This document shows positions 56,048-64,000 of a DNA stretch of 64,000 nucleotides, piece by piece. A program made the translations under genes and the position numbers. Source of the stretch: UMGS1601 sp900553335 (lineage in GTDB: Bacteria > Bacillota > Clostridia > Oscillospirales > Ruminococcaceae). Position 1 is the stretch's first letter; each line of letters begins with the position of its first letter. The stretch spans positions 1 through 64,000 of the forward strand of contig CALEUW010000028.1 of the NCBI GenBank assembly GCA_937920725.1, written 5' to 3'. Under the pieces are notes generated by a model. It worked only from the letters and a program-made list of their open reading frames with translations. It was not told the origin of the DNA and did no database searches.

Positions 56048-56269
56048 ATGTCAAAAAGCGATGCTATCGAGGTTGAGGGAGTAGTTAAGGAAGCTTTAAG
56101 AAATACAACTTTTCGTGTTGAGCTTCAAAACGGACATGAGATTTTAGCTCATATCTCCGGAAAACTGAGAACAAATTACATTCGTATCGTTCCCGGTGAC
56201 AAGGTAACGGTCGAAATGTCGCCTTATGATTTGACTAAGGGAAGAATCACCTGGCGCTCAAAAGAATAA
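56048..56269 (+). CDS. infA: Translation initiation factor IF-1
   Basis: A 73-aa OB-fold protein ('AIEVEGVVKEALRNTTFRVE', 'RTNYIRIVPGDKVTVEMSPY'). It binds the ribosomal A site during initiation. Confidence 0.97.
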   Translation: MSKSDAIEVEGVVKEALRNTTFRVELQNGHEILAHISGKLRTNYIRIVPGDKVTVEMSPYDLTKGRITWRSKE

Positions 56270-56343
56270 AGAGCAAAGGGTACAGTCGTTTACGAAAGCT
56301 TTAGTTTTAAGAGCTTTCGGGTATATTTAAAGGAGGTATTTCA

Positions 56344-56457
56344 ATGAAAGTAAGACCTTCAGTTAAGCCAATGTGCGAAAAGTGCAAGATCATCAAGAGA
56401 AAGGGTAAGGTAATGGTTATTTGCCAAAACCCAAAGCATAAGCAGAGACAGGGCTAA
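56344..56457 (+). CDS. rpmJ: Ribosomal protein L36
   Basis: A 37-aa protein ('MKVRPSVKPMCEKCKIIKRK' then 'GKVMVICQNPKHKQRQG') with the C-C-C-H zinc site. AAAGGAGG precedes the ATG. Confidence 0.97.
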   Translation: MKVRPSVKPMCEKCKIIKRKGKVMVICQNPKHKQRQG

Positions 56458-56485
56458 CTTAAAAAAATGGAGGTGCAGCTAATTT

Positions 56486-56854
56486 ATGGCTCGTATTGCT
56501 GGTATTGACCTTCCGAAGGGTAAGAGAGTTGAGGTAGGACTTACTTATATCTACGGAATCGGTCCAAACATTGCAACAAAGATTCTCAAGGAAACAGGAG
56601 TTAACCCTGATACAAGAGTTAAGGATCTTTCTGAGGACGATGTTGCAAAACTTCGTGAGTATATTGACAAGAATCTTACTGTTGAGGGTGACTTGAGAAG
56701 AAAGGTTGCTCTTAATATCAAAAGACTCGTTGAAATCGGTTGTTACAGAGGCGTTCGTCACAGAAAGGGTCTTCCTGTAAGAGGACAGAAAACAAAGACA
56801 AACGCAAGAACTCGCAAGGGTCCTAAGAAGACAATCGCTAACAAGAAGAAGTAA
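56486..56854 (+). CDS. rpsM: Ribosomal protein S13
   Basis: A 122-aa protein ('RIAGIDLPKGKRVEVGLTYI', 'GVRHRKGLPVRGQKTKTNAR') of the 30S head. Confidence 0.97.
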   Translation: MARIAGIDLPKGKRVEVGLTYIYGIGPNIATKILKETGVNPDTRVKDLSEDDVAKLREYIDKNLTVEGDLRRKVALNIKRLVEIGCYRGVRHRKGLPVRGQKTKTNARTRKGPKKTIANKKK

Positions 56855-56870
56855 GGGAGGGATATAGAAC

Positions 56871-57266
56871 ATGGCTCAGCCAAAGAAAAAGGTTATTCGT
56901 CGCCGTAAGGACAGAAAGAATATTGAACAGGGACAGGTTCATATCCAGTCCACATTCAACAACACAATCGTTACTATCACCGATATGCAGGGAAATGCTA
57001 TTTCGTGGGCATCTGCAGGCGGACTCGGCTTCAGGGGTTCAAAGAAGTCTACGCCGTTCGCAGCTCAGACAGCTGCAGAAACAGCTGCTAAGGCTGCTAA
57101 GGAGCATGGACTCAAGAGCGTTGAAGTATATGTAAAAGGACCGGGTGCAGGAAGAGAAGCTGCTATCAGAGCGCTTCAGACTGAGGAGCTTGAGGTAAGA
57201 CTCATCAAGGACGTTACTCCTATTCCTCACAACGGATGCCGCCCGCCTAAGAGAAGAAGAGTATAA
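56871..57266 (+). CDS. rpsK: Ribosomal protein S11
   Basis: A 131-aa protein ('HIQSTFNNTIVTITDMQGNA', 'TPIPHNGCRPPKRRRV') on the 30S platform. Confidence 0.97.
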   Translation: MAQPKKKVIRRRKDRKNIEQGQVHIQSTFNNTIVTITDMQGNAISWASAGGLGFRGSKKSTPFAAQTAAETAAKAAKEHGLKSVEVYVKGPGAGREAAIRALQTEELEVRLIKDVTPIPHNGCRPPKRRRV

Positions 57267-57351
57267 TTTTTACAAAACCAAGTTTAAAGTTTGCTTGGTG
57301 TCCGATAATGAAAGAGATCGGATACAAAATTGAAAAACGGAGGAATTTACT

Positions 57352-57948
57352 ATGGCAGTAAATAGAGAACCAATCCTTAAGAAATGTAAATCTTTAGGAA
57401 TCAGCCCAATGGTTATGGGTGTTGCGAAGGAAACTAAGAGAGATCCTAACGCAAATAAGAGAAGAAAGGTTTCCGAGTACGGACTTCAGCTTAAAGAAAA
57501 GCAGAAGCTCAAGTTCATTTACGGCATGGGCGAAAAGCAGTTTGCACATTACTTTGAGCTTTCTGAAAAGCAGGAGGGTCAGGCAGGTCCTAACCTTCTC
57601 AGAATGCTGGAATCCCGTCTTGATAATGTCGTTTTCAGAATGGGTCTTTCAATGACCAGAAGAGAAGCAAGACAGCTCGTTACTCACGGACATTTCAGCG
57701 TGAACGGTCAGAGAGTTGACATTCCGTCTTACAGAATTAAGCCGGGCGATGAGATCTCTCTAAGAGATAAGAGCAAGTCTAGCGTTAAATTCAAGGAAAT
57801 TGTTGAGGCTACAAAGGGAAGAGTTGTTCCTACATGGCTTGATATGAACAAAGATGCGCTTACAGCAAAGGTTGTTCGTTTAGCTGAAAAGGATGACCTT
57901 GATTACGAGGTTGAAGAGCATCTTATCGTCGAGTTGTATTCTAAGTAA
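57352..57948 (+). CDS. rpsD: Ribosomal protein S4, divergent N-terminus
   Basis: A 198-aa S4 with the usual S4 RNA-binding domain ('LESRLDNVVFRMGLSMTRRE') but an N-terminus (AVNREPILKKCKSLGISPM) unlike the common MARYTGP type. It is the divergent form recalled from Clostridia. The 85-nt spacer contains GTCCGAT/ATCGGAT hairpin, a possible site for S4 autoregulation. Confidence 0.92.
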   Translation: MAVNREPILKKCKSLGISPMVMGVAKETKRDPNANKRRKVSEYGLQLKEKQKLKFIYGMGEKQFAHYFELSEKQEGQAGPNLLRMLESRLDNVVFRMGLSMTRREARQLVTHGHFSVNGQRVDIPSYRIKPGDEISLRDKSKSSVKFKEIVEATKGRVVPTWLDMNKDALTAKVVRLAEKDDLDYEVEEHLIVELYSK

Positions 57949-58025
57949 TAAAGTTACTTTTAAACAGCAGGACGGTTTATTCACACGCTTAATAAACACG
58001 GTTTTAATAAACGGGAGGGTTTATA

Positions 58026-58982
58026 ATGCTTGAAAAGATTGAAAAGCCAGAAATCGAAGTAGTTGAGCTCAAGAGTAACGGAACATACGGTAAGTTTGTT
58101 CTTGAGCCGTTAGAGCGAGGCTATGGTACTACCCTTGGAAACAGCTTAAGAAGGGTATTACTCTCCTCTTTACCTGGTGTTGCCGTAAATTCAGTAAAGA
58201 TTGACGGAGTTCATCATGAGTTTTCCACAATTGACGGAGTAAAGGAAGATGTAACGGAAATTATCCTTAACTTAAAGGGTCTTATTGCAAAGCTCTACGG
58301 TGAAGGTCCAAAGACAATCTATATTGAGGCAGAGGGCGAATGTGAGGTCACTGCCGGAGATATAAAGACTGATTCTGAGGTCGATATTTTGGTTCCGGAT
58401 ATGCATATTGCAACGCTCGGCGAGGGTGCTAAACTCTATATGGAAATTGTTATCGACAGAGGCAGAGGATATGTTTCTGCTGAGAAAAACAAGTCGTACA
58501 TGAACGGCGCTCCTATCGGCGTTATTGCGGTAGACAGTATTTATACACCGGTTATAAAGGTGAATTATACAGTTGAAAACACCCGTGTCGGACAGATTAC
58601 AGACTATGACAAGCTTACCTTAGAGGTATGGACAGACGGAACAATTTCCGCAAAGGAAGCAGTTTCGCTTGCAGCAAAGCTTCTTACAGAGCATCTTAAT
58701 TTGTTTGTTGACTTGTCTGAGGAAACAAATGTTGTTGAGATCATGGTTGAAAAAGATGACAAGGGTAAGGAAAAGGCTTTGGAAATGACAATTGAGGAGC
58801 TTGATTTATCGGTAAGAAGCTTCAATTGCCTTAAGAGAGCCGGAATCAACACTGTAAACGATCTGGTTGGAAAATCAGAGGAAGAAATGATGAAGGTTAG
58901 AAACCTTGGCAAGAAGTCGTTTGAAGAGGTCAAGGAAAAGCTCAGGAGCTTAGGTTATGAATTAAGCTCGGAAGAGGACTAA
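58026..58982 (+). CDS. rpoA: RNA polymerase alpha subunit
   Basis: The 318-aa protein has the N-terminal dimerisation domain ('GTTLGNSLRRVLLSSLPGVA') and the C-terminal DNA/activator-binding domain (about 250-318, 'LDLSVRSFNCLKRAGINTVN'). CGGGAGGG precedes the ATG. Length is normal. Confidence 0.98.
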   Translation: MLEKIEKPEIEVVELKSNGTYGKFVLEPLERGYGTTLGNSLRRVLLSSLPGVAVNSVKIDGVHHEFSTIDGVKEDVTEIILNLKGLIAKLYGEGPKTIYIEAEGECEVTAGDIKTDSEVDILVPDMHIATLGEGAKLYMEIVIDRGRGYVSAEKNKSYMNGAPIGVIAVDSIYTPVIKVNYTVENTRVGQITDYDKLTLEVWTDGTISAKEAVSLAAKLLTEHLNLFVDLSEETNVVEIMVEKDDKGKEKALEMTIEELDLSVRSFNCLKRAGINTVNDLVGKSEEEMMKVRNLGKKSFEEVKEKLRSLGYELSSEED

Positions 58983-59021
58983 ACCTAAAATAAGTAATAA
59001 ACAGTAAGGAGTGAATATCTA

Positions 59022-59363
59022 ATGCCAGGAGCAAGAAAGCTTGGAAGAGCAAGCGACCACAGAAAGTCGATGCTTAGAGGAATGGTAACATATCTGCTCG
59101 AAAACGGTCAGATTGAAACAACAGTTGCCAGAGCTAAAGAAGTACAGTCAATGGCTGAAAAGATGATTACCCTGGGTAAAACAAGCGAGCTTCACAATAA
59201 GCGTCAGGTAATGGCTTACGTTACTAAGGAAAGCGTTGTAAAGAAGCTTTTTGATGAGATTTCCCCGAAGTACGCTGAGCGTAACGGAGGTTATACACAG
59301 ATTATCAAGACAGGTCCCCGTCGTGGAGATGCTGCGGAGATGGCTATTATCCGGTTGGTATAA
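59022..59363 (+). CDS. rplQ: Ribosomal protein L17
   Basis: A 113-aa protein ('RKLGRASDHRKSMLRGMVTY', 'GGYTQIIKTGPRRGDAAEMA'); last gene of the superoperon, followed by a strong terminator. Confidence 0.97.
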   Translation: MPGARKLGRASDHRKSMLRGMVTYLLENGQIETTVARAKEVQSMAEKMITLGKTSELHNKRQVMAYVTKESVVKKLFDEISPKYAERNGGYTQIIKTGPRRGDAAEMAIIRLV

Positions 59364-59370
59364 TATCAAT

Positions 59371-59410
59371 TATGTCCCCCGTCGTTAAAGGCAGGGGACA
59401 TATAGTTTTT
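59371..59410 (+). terminator. Terminator of the ribosomal superoperon
   Basis: TATGTCCCC pairs with GGGGACATA, followed by TAGTTTTT. Confidence 0.9.
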
Positions 59411-59480
59411 CATCGGGAGAAATCAACCGCCAACTGAAAAACTATGATCGTTGAATAACGGGGCGGTGCCCTTTATTAAG
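59405..59480 (+). repeat. Hairpin-rich interspersed repeat, copy C
   Basis: TTTTTCATCGGGAGAA...AACTGAAAAA followed by TTGAATAACGGGGCGGTGCC and CTTTATT matches copies A and B (23475, 24998) in layout and in the GGGGC...GCCC...TTATT ending. Confidence 0.5.
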
Positions 59481-59586
59481 TTTTAATGCAGATTAATTGA
59501 GAGGTATTTATCGGCTGCTGTATGCAGTTTGATGAATGCCTTTATTTGTTCTGTGCAAAATAATGTTAAAGGTAATTGAACGGATA

Positions 59587-59641
59587 TTTTACATATATTT
59601 TACATATAACTGGCTTTATTTTTACAAAGATAGTTTATAAT
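59587..59641 (+). promoter_or_regulatory. Pho-box array and promoter of the phosphate module
   Basis: The 11-mer TTTTACATATA is directly repeated at 59587-59597 and 59598-59608. A third in-phase copy, TTTTACAAAGA, is at 59620-59630 (exactly 33 bp from the first), and TATAAT follows at 59636-59641. Repeats spaced one helical turn upstream of a -10 box with no good -35 are the layout of PhoB/PhoP-activated promoters. The genes downstream encode a phosphate transporter and PhoB/PhoR. Confidence 0.75.
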
Positions 59642-59682
59642 TATCGTTGGGGGAAAAAGGATTAAAATGGGAGTAAATTAAT

Positions 59683-61449
59683 ATGGATATTTTTTCTGTT
59701 CTGACTCTTATCGGAGGACTCGTATTATTTTTATACGGAATGGACGTCATGGGGCAAGGTCTTGAGCGTCTTGCGGGCGGAAAGCTTGAGAAGCTGTTTG
59801 ATAAGCTTACGTCGAATCCGTTTAAAGGAGCATTGCTCGGATTTATAGTAACAGCGATAATTCAGTCTTCCTCAGCAACGACAGTAATGCTAGTTGGATT
59901 TGTCAACTCAGGAATAATGAAGCTCAGACAGTCGATAGGCATTATAATGGGTGCAAATATTGGTACAGCTGTAACGGCATGGCTTTTGTCAATGACAGGC
60001 ATTGAGGGTGGAAATATGTGGCTTGAAATGCTTAAGCCGTCTTCATTTACGCCGATTCTAGCGCTTGTCGGAATTATTTTCTATATGTTCATGAAGGATG
60101 ATAAGCATAAGTTTATAGGAATGATCCTTCTTGGCTTTACCGTTTTGATGTACGGAATGGATATTATGAGCGGATCAGTTGAGCCTCTTAAGGATATGCC
60201 GGAGTTTTCTCAGATTCTTTTGATGTTTGATAATCCGATCTTGGGTATACTTGTGGGGGCTGTATTAACGGCTATTATCCAGTCATCGTCGGCGTCTGTC
60301 GGAATACTACAGGCACTTTCTTCAACAGGAGCTGTTCATTTTTCAACTGCGCTTCCTATTATTTTGGGACAAAACATAGGAACTTGTATAACAGCAGCCA
60401 TTTCAGCAATAGGAACAAGCAAGAATGCAAAGAGAGTTGCGGCGATTCATTTGCTGTTTAATGTTTTGGGAACGATAATATTTGTCGCTCTTTATTATCC
60501 GCTTAACGCAATATTTGAATTTGCGTTTGCAAACGTTGTGGTAGATGCGCTTGACATTGCGGTTATACACACGCTGTTTAAGGTTGTAACAACGGTAATC
60601 CTGTTCCCGTTTATAGGAATGCTCGAAAAGCTTTCTTATATTATAATACGTGACAAGGATAAAAATGGATCAATTGACAGTGAAGAACCTATTATTGATG
60701 AAAGATTTATTGCAACTCCTGCTTTTGCTATAGCGCAATGCAAAACGCAGACGGTTAAAATGGCGGAGCTTGCAAAAAAGAATATTACTGACGCTATTTC
60801 GCTTATAAAAAAATGGGACAAGACAACAGCACGTCAGATTTCGGAAACAGAAAAGGCAGTAGACAAATATGAGGACGTTATCGGAACGTATCTTGTAAGG
60901 CTGTCAGGACAGGAAATGAGTAATCAGGACTCAAGAACAGCGTCTACGCTTTTGCACACTATAAGTGATTTTGAAAGAATATCCGACCATGCTAAAAACA
61001 TTCTTGCATCGGCAAAAGAGCTTCATGAAAAGAAGATAGAGCTTAGCAAGAAGGCTCAGTCTGAATTAATAGTTATGTTTTCGGCTATTGAGGAAATAAT
61101 TGATCTTACGATTAAGTCTATAAGAGATAATGACCTTTACAGCGCTTATCTTGTTGAGCCGCTCGAGGAGGTTGTGGATCAGATCAGAACAAAGCTCAAA
61201 AGCCGGCATATTAAAAGGCTTCAAAAGGGCGCTTGCTCTATGGAAACTGGCTTTATATATATTGATATTTTGACAAGTCTTGAGCGTGTATCCGACCATT
61301 GCTCAAACGTTGCGGTATGTCTTATTCAAGTGAGTGACGACAACTTTGAAACGCATGAGTATTTAAGAACGGTCAAGACGTCCGGCGATGAATTCGATAT
61401 GTATGTTGAGAAGTATCTTGAGAAGTATGCTCTTCCGAAAAAGTCGTAG
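59683..61449 (+). CDS. Na+/phosphate cotransporter with C-terminal PhoU-like domain
   Basis: The 588-aa protein has two inverted NaPi-II repeats, each with a QSSSA motif ('TAIIQSSSATTVMLVGFVNS' and 'TAIIQSSSASVGILQALSST'), and about eight membrane helices. A cytoplasmic PhoU-like helical domain follows (about 340-560, 'TLLHTISDFERISDHAKNIL' and 'ILTSLERVSDHCSNVAVCLI'). It imports phosphate with sodium. A phased Pho-box array precedes the gene. Confidence 0.93.
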   Translation: MDIFSVLTLIGGLVLFLYGMDVMGQGLERLAGGKLEKLFDKLTSNPFKGALLGFIVTAIIQSSSATTVMLVGFVNSGIMKLRQSIGIIMGANIGTAVTAWLLSMTGIEGGNMWLEMLKPSSFTPILALVGIIFYMFMKDDKHKFIGMILLGFTVLMYGMDIMSGSVEPLKDMPEFSQILLMFDNPILGILVGAVLTAIIQSSSASVGILQALSSTGAVHFSTALPIILGQNIGTCITAAISAIGTSKNAKRVAAIHLLFNVLGTIIFVALYYPLNAIFEFAFANVVVDALDIAVIHTLFKVVTTVILFPFIGMLEKLSYIIIRDKDKNGSIDSEEPIIDERFIATPAFAIAQCKTQTVKMAELAKKNITDAISLIKKWDKTTARQISETEKAVDKYEDVIGTYLVRLSGQEMSNQDSRTASTLLHTISDFERISDHAKNILASAKELHEKKIELSKKAQSELIVMFSAIEEIIDLTIKSIRDNDLYSAYLVEPLEEVVDQIRTKLKSRHIKRLQKGACSMETGFIYIDILTSLERVSDHCSNVAVCLIQVSDDNFETHEYLRTVKTSGDEFDMYVEKYLEKYALPKKS

Positions 61450-61481
61450 TCAGAAAGAATTAAGAAATAAAGAGGCTGCTT

Positions 61482-62165
61482 ATGGCAATGATATACTGCG
61501 TTGAAGATGATGACGGAATAAGAGAGCTTATTTCCTGCGCTCTTAAGTCGGGGGGATTTGATACCCTCTCATTTCCGTCGGCTAAAGAATTTTACGATGA
61601 GATATCAAAGAGAACACCATCTCTTGTTCTGCTTGACGTAATGCTTCCGGATGAGGACGGATTTATGATATTAAACCGTCTGAAGAATGAACAGACGACG
61701 AAGGAAATTCCGGTTATTATGCTTACCGCTAAGGATTCTGAGCTTGATAAGGTACAGGGGCTTGAAGCGGGAGCGGACGATTACATTACAAAGCCATTTG
61801 GCGTAATGGAGCTGTTGTCAAGAATAAAGGCTGTGCTTAGGCGATCAGCAAAAGATGAGGATATCGAAAAAACACCGGTTATTACAATAAGAGGGTTATC
61901 TCTAGACGAAGCTAAACGGCAGGTTTTATTCGGTTCAACGGAAATACCATTGACATATAAAGAGTTTGAGCTTTTAAAATATTTTATGAAGCATGAATCG
62001 GTTGTTATAAGCAGAAATAAGCTTATGGAAAGAGTATGGGGTTTTGACTTTGAGGGAGAAACAAGAACTGTTGATATGCACATAAAGACATTAAGGCAAA
62101 AGCTTGAAAAAGGCGGATGTGAGGGCTTTATCAAAACAGTTCGTGGAATAGGTTATAAGATTTAG
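61482..62165 (+). CDS. phoB: Response regulator, PhoB/OmpR family
   Basis: The 227-aa protein has a receiver domain with the phosphorylated Asp52 ('SLVLLDVMLPDEDGFMIL') and Lys in 'DDYITKPFG'. A C-terminal winged helix follows ('LTYKEFELLKYFMKHESVVI', 'TRTVDMHIKTLRQKLEK'). Adjacent to the kinase at 62176 and behind the Na/Pi transporter, it is the likely Pho regulator of this module and would bind the array at 59587-59630. Confidence 0.9.
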   Translation: MAMIYCVEDDDGIRELISCALKSGGFDTLSFPSAKEFYDEISKRTPSLVLLDVMLPDEDGFMILNRLKNEQTTKEIPVIMLTAKDSELDKVQGLEAGADDYITKPFGVMELLSRIKAVLRRSAKDEDIEKTPVITIRGLSLDEAKRQVLFGSTEIPLTYKEFELLKYFMKHESVVISRNKLMERVWGFDFEGETRTVDMHIKTLRQKLEKGGCEGFIKTVRGIGYKI

Positions 62166-62175
62166 GGATAATAGA

Positions 62176-63870
62176 ATGCAAAAAAGAATAAATAAAACAA
62201 TAACGATAATAGTGTCAATTACTATTATCGTTTTTAGTATAATAAGCGTTGCGGCAATAACAAAGGTTTATTTTGATAAAAGCAAAGAAAATATCGAAAA
62301 CGTTGCAAAAATATCTGTAGCGGCAGCACAAACTCCGGAGGAAATATCAGAATATGTAAAATTGACGCTTAAAGAAGATATAAGAATCACTTATGTAGAT
62401 GAAAACGGAAATGTTGTTTTTGACAATAAGGAAAATCCCGAAAAGATGGAGAACCATTCTGAGCGAAATGAGATTAAAGCCTCCCTTTTAAAAGGTGAGG
62501 GAAGTGAAACGAGAGTTTCTGAAACGCTCGGGAATTCAACTTACTATTTCGCGCTTCGGTTTAACGAAGGTGTTATACGTTTTTCTGCGCGCATAAGCAA
62601 TATTTACTCGGTGCTTTTTGTTATAGTTCCGCTGTTTGCATTGATATGTGTGATTATGCTTATAATTACAACTATAGTTTCAAGAAGAATGTCAAAAAGT
62701 TTTATGAAGCCGATAACGGATATTGTGAATACTCTTGACGTAAAAAACGGACTGGCATCTGAAAGCGATATTGAGATTGATTATGAGGAGCTTAAGCCGA
62801 TAGTTGAAAACATTAAACATAATTCTGCAAGACTCCAAAAATATATCAGCCGCTTAAAACGTGAGAAAGCAAGGGTTACCCTCATAACCAATAATATGGT
62901 AGAGGGAATGATACTTATTGATGCTGAGTGGAATATTCTTTCGGTAAATCAAAGCGCAAAAGCAATTCTAAACCCCGACTTTGAATGGGGAGATGAGCCG
63001 AAGAAGATATATGATCTGACATTGAATGAAACGGTTATTGCGATGCTTAAAATTATGAAAAAAGAGCATTCTGCTTACAATACGATAGGTCTTGGCGAGA
63101 GGTTTTATCACATATATATGAATCGCTCAGAATATGCAGGAAGCTATGGAATCATAATCCTTTTGATTGACGCTACACAAAGCGTTAATTCGGAAAAAAT
63201 AAGACATGACTTTTCAGCAAACGTAACTCACGAGCTTAAAACACCGCTCACTACGATCAAGGGCTTTGGAGAAATGCTCGAAAATAAAATTATTACAAAC
63301 ACAGAAGAGGTAAGCCGCTATGGAGGAATCATTTACAGAGAGAGCGAGCGCCTTTTACAGCTTATAAACGATATTATCCGCCTTTCTGAAATTGAAGAGA
63401 ATGTAAAGGAATTTGAAACGGTCAATCTTAAGAGGATATCTGATGATGTGGTTGAAATTCTTTCACATAAGGCGGCTCAGCATGAAGTGACTATTATTAA
63501 TGAGGCGGAGGATATAAGCATTATTGCAAACAGCGGATATATGTCGGAGCTTTTGATAAACCTTATTGACAACGCTATAAAGTACAACGTTAAGGGCGGA
63601 TTTGTAAGGCTTAAAATTACCGATAACGGCTCTTACGCTACTATTTTTGTTGAGGATAACGGCATAGGAATTCCGAAGGAGTCGCAGGATCGTATCTTTG
63701 AGCGTTTTTACCGAGTGGATAAATCTCGCTCAAAGCAAACGGGAGGAACAGGCCTTGGGCTTTCGATCGTAAAGCATATCGTGACATATCATAACGGTTC
63801 TATAAAGCTTATGAGCGATATAGGAAAGGGTACAAAAATTATAATAGCTTTTCCTAAATTACAGCAGTAG
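62176..63870 (+). CDS. phoR: Sensor histidine kinase, PhoR-like
   Basis: The 564-aa protein has two membrane helices (about 9-29 and 144-168) flanking an extracytoplasmic sensor, a HAMP-like linker, and a PAS-like domain (about 235-335). The catalytic core has phosphoacceptor His352 in 'ANVTHELKTPLTTIKGF', N box 'INLIDNAIKYNVKGG', G1 'VEDNGIGIP' and G2 'GGTGLGLSIVKHI'. It phosphorylates the adjacent PhoB, ten bases upstream. Confidence 0.9.
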   Translation: MQKRINKTITIIVSITIIVFSIISVAAITKVYFDKSKENIENVAKISVAAAQTPEEISEYVKLTLKEDIRITYVDENGNVVFDNKENPEKMENHSERNEIKASLLKGEGSETRVSETLGNSTYYFALRFNEGVIRFSARISNIYSVLFVIVPLFALICVIMLIITTIVSRRMSKSFMKPITDIVNTLDVKNGLASESDIEIDYEELKPIVENIKHNSARLQKYISRLKREKARVTLITNNMVEGMILIDAEWNILSVNQSAKAILNPDFEWGDEPKKIYDLTLNETVIAMLKIMKKEHSAYNTIGLGERFYHIYMNRSEYAGSYGIIILLIDATQSVNSEKIRHDFSANVTHELKTPLTTIKGFGEMLENKIITNTEEVSRYGGIIYRESERLLQLINDIIRLSEIEENVKEFETVNLKRISDDVVEILSHKAAQHEVTIINEAEDISIIANSGYMSELLINLIDNAIKYNVKGGFVRLKITDNGSYATIFVEDNGIGIPKESQDRIFERFYRVDKSRSKQTGGTGLGLSIVKHIVTYHNGSIKLMSDIGKGTKIIIAFPKLQQ

Positions 63871-63905
63871 CATAATAATAAATCAATAATCGGAGGTAGG
63901 ATTTA

Positions 63906-64000
63906 ATGAAAATAATTGCTATTGCAGCCGTTACAGCAGGCGGAAAAACCACAGTTGTGAATGAAATTATGAAAAAACTGCCCAACACCGCAGTGCTTCA
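63906..64000 (+). CDS. P-loop kinase (uridine kinase-like), partial
   Basis: The window end cuts this gene after 31 codons. 'KIIAIAAVTAGGKTTVVNEI' holds a Walker A-like motif (AxTAGGKTT) found in small P-loop NTPases such as uridine or pantothenate kinase relatives. CGGAGGTAGG precedes the ATG. No more can be said from the fragment. Confidence 0.6.
   Translation, partial: MKIIAIAAVTAGGKTTVVNEIMKKLPNTAVL

Overview
The window reads as chromosomal DNA from a low- to mid-GC, spore-forming Firmicute, most likely an anaerobic gut or rumen Ruminococcus-like member of the Oscillospiraceae. The basis is: a Clostridia-type S10-spc-alpha ribosomal gene order; a yabP-yabQ-divIC-yabR sporulation/division cluster; strong AGGAGG ribosome binding sites; a large Thr/Pro-linker surface protein beside a type I pullulanase; a lipoprotein of the GH74 xyloglucanase family; and L-fucose catabolism. 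The genus is an inference from recalled family knowledge, not a database match.

Region by region. 1-9360: right-hand part of an integrative element with a Tn916-type recombination module. It holds a truncated sigma-like fragment, a GIY-YIG nuclease, an ImmR/ImmA-like repressor-protease pair divergent from a Y-family DNA polymerase operon, a strongly structured RNA leader, a sigma-70-like regulator, a MazF-like toxin, four tandem excisionase-like proteins and a tyrosine integrase. The conjugation genes, if present, lie left of the window. 9360-17700: accessory DNA with a Crp/Fnr-ferredoxin-cupin redox cluster, DUF3795, a PnuC-nicotinamidase pair behind a leader terminator, and an MFS exporter behind a leader peptide and attenuator. 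An XRE regulator and a lipoprotein follow. 17900-23430: fucose genes (isomerase, kinase, mutarotase, aldolase) interrupted by two near-identical repeat units that carry a decayed four-helix-bundle (rRNA IVP-like) gene. 23590-32800: a GT-C transferase, tRNA-Thr(CGT) with a duplicated 3' end, the surface protein and pullulanase, then a minus-strand set for phosphatidylserine synthesis and decarboxylation, a MraY-like transferase and a radical SAM protein. 32950-43000: HtrA, serC-serA, XRE, a decayed Fn3 protein, GH74, the sporulation/division cluster and a lipoprotein.

43265-59363 is the long ribosomal superoperon (rpsJ to rplQ, with secY, adk, map, infA, rpoA). It is preceded by a roughly 400-nt leader containing an intrinsic terminator. 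59587-63870 is a phosphate module: a perfectly phased 11-bp Pho-box array in front of a Na/Pi cotransporter, then a PhoB/PhoR pair. A P-loop kinase gene is cut by the window end.

Working logic. The element couples a protease-sensitive repressor to an error-prone polymerase, and it stacks several RNA hairpins ahead of its regulatory genes. The chromosomal part combines polysaccharide foraging (starch, possibly xyloglucan, fucose) with housekeeping genes. A recurring theme is RNA-level control: terminator-containing or strongly folded leaders stand before the element's sigma gene, the toxin, pnuC, the MFS exporter, rpsJ and infA. No CRISPR array, rRNA gene or intact insertion sequence was seen.
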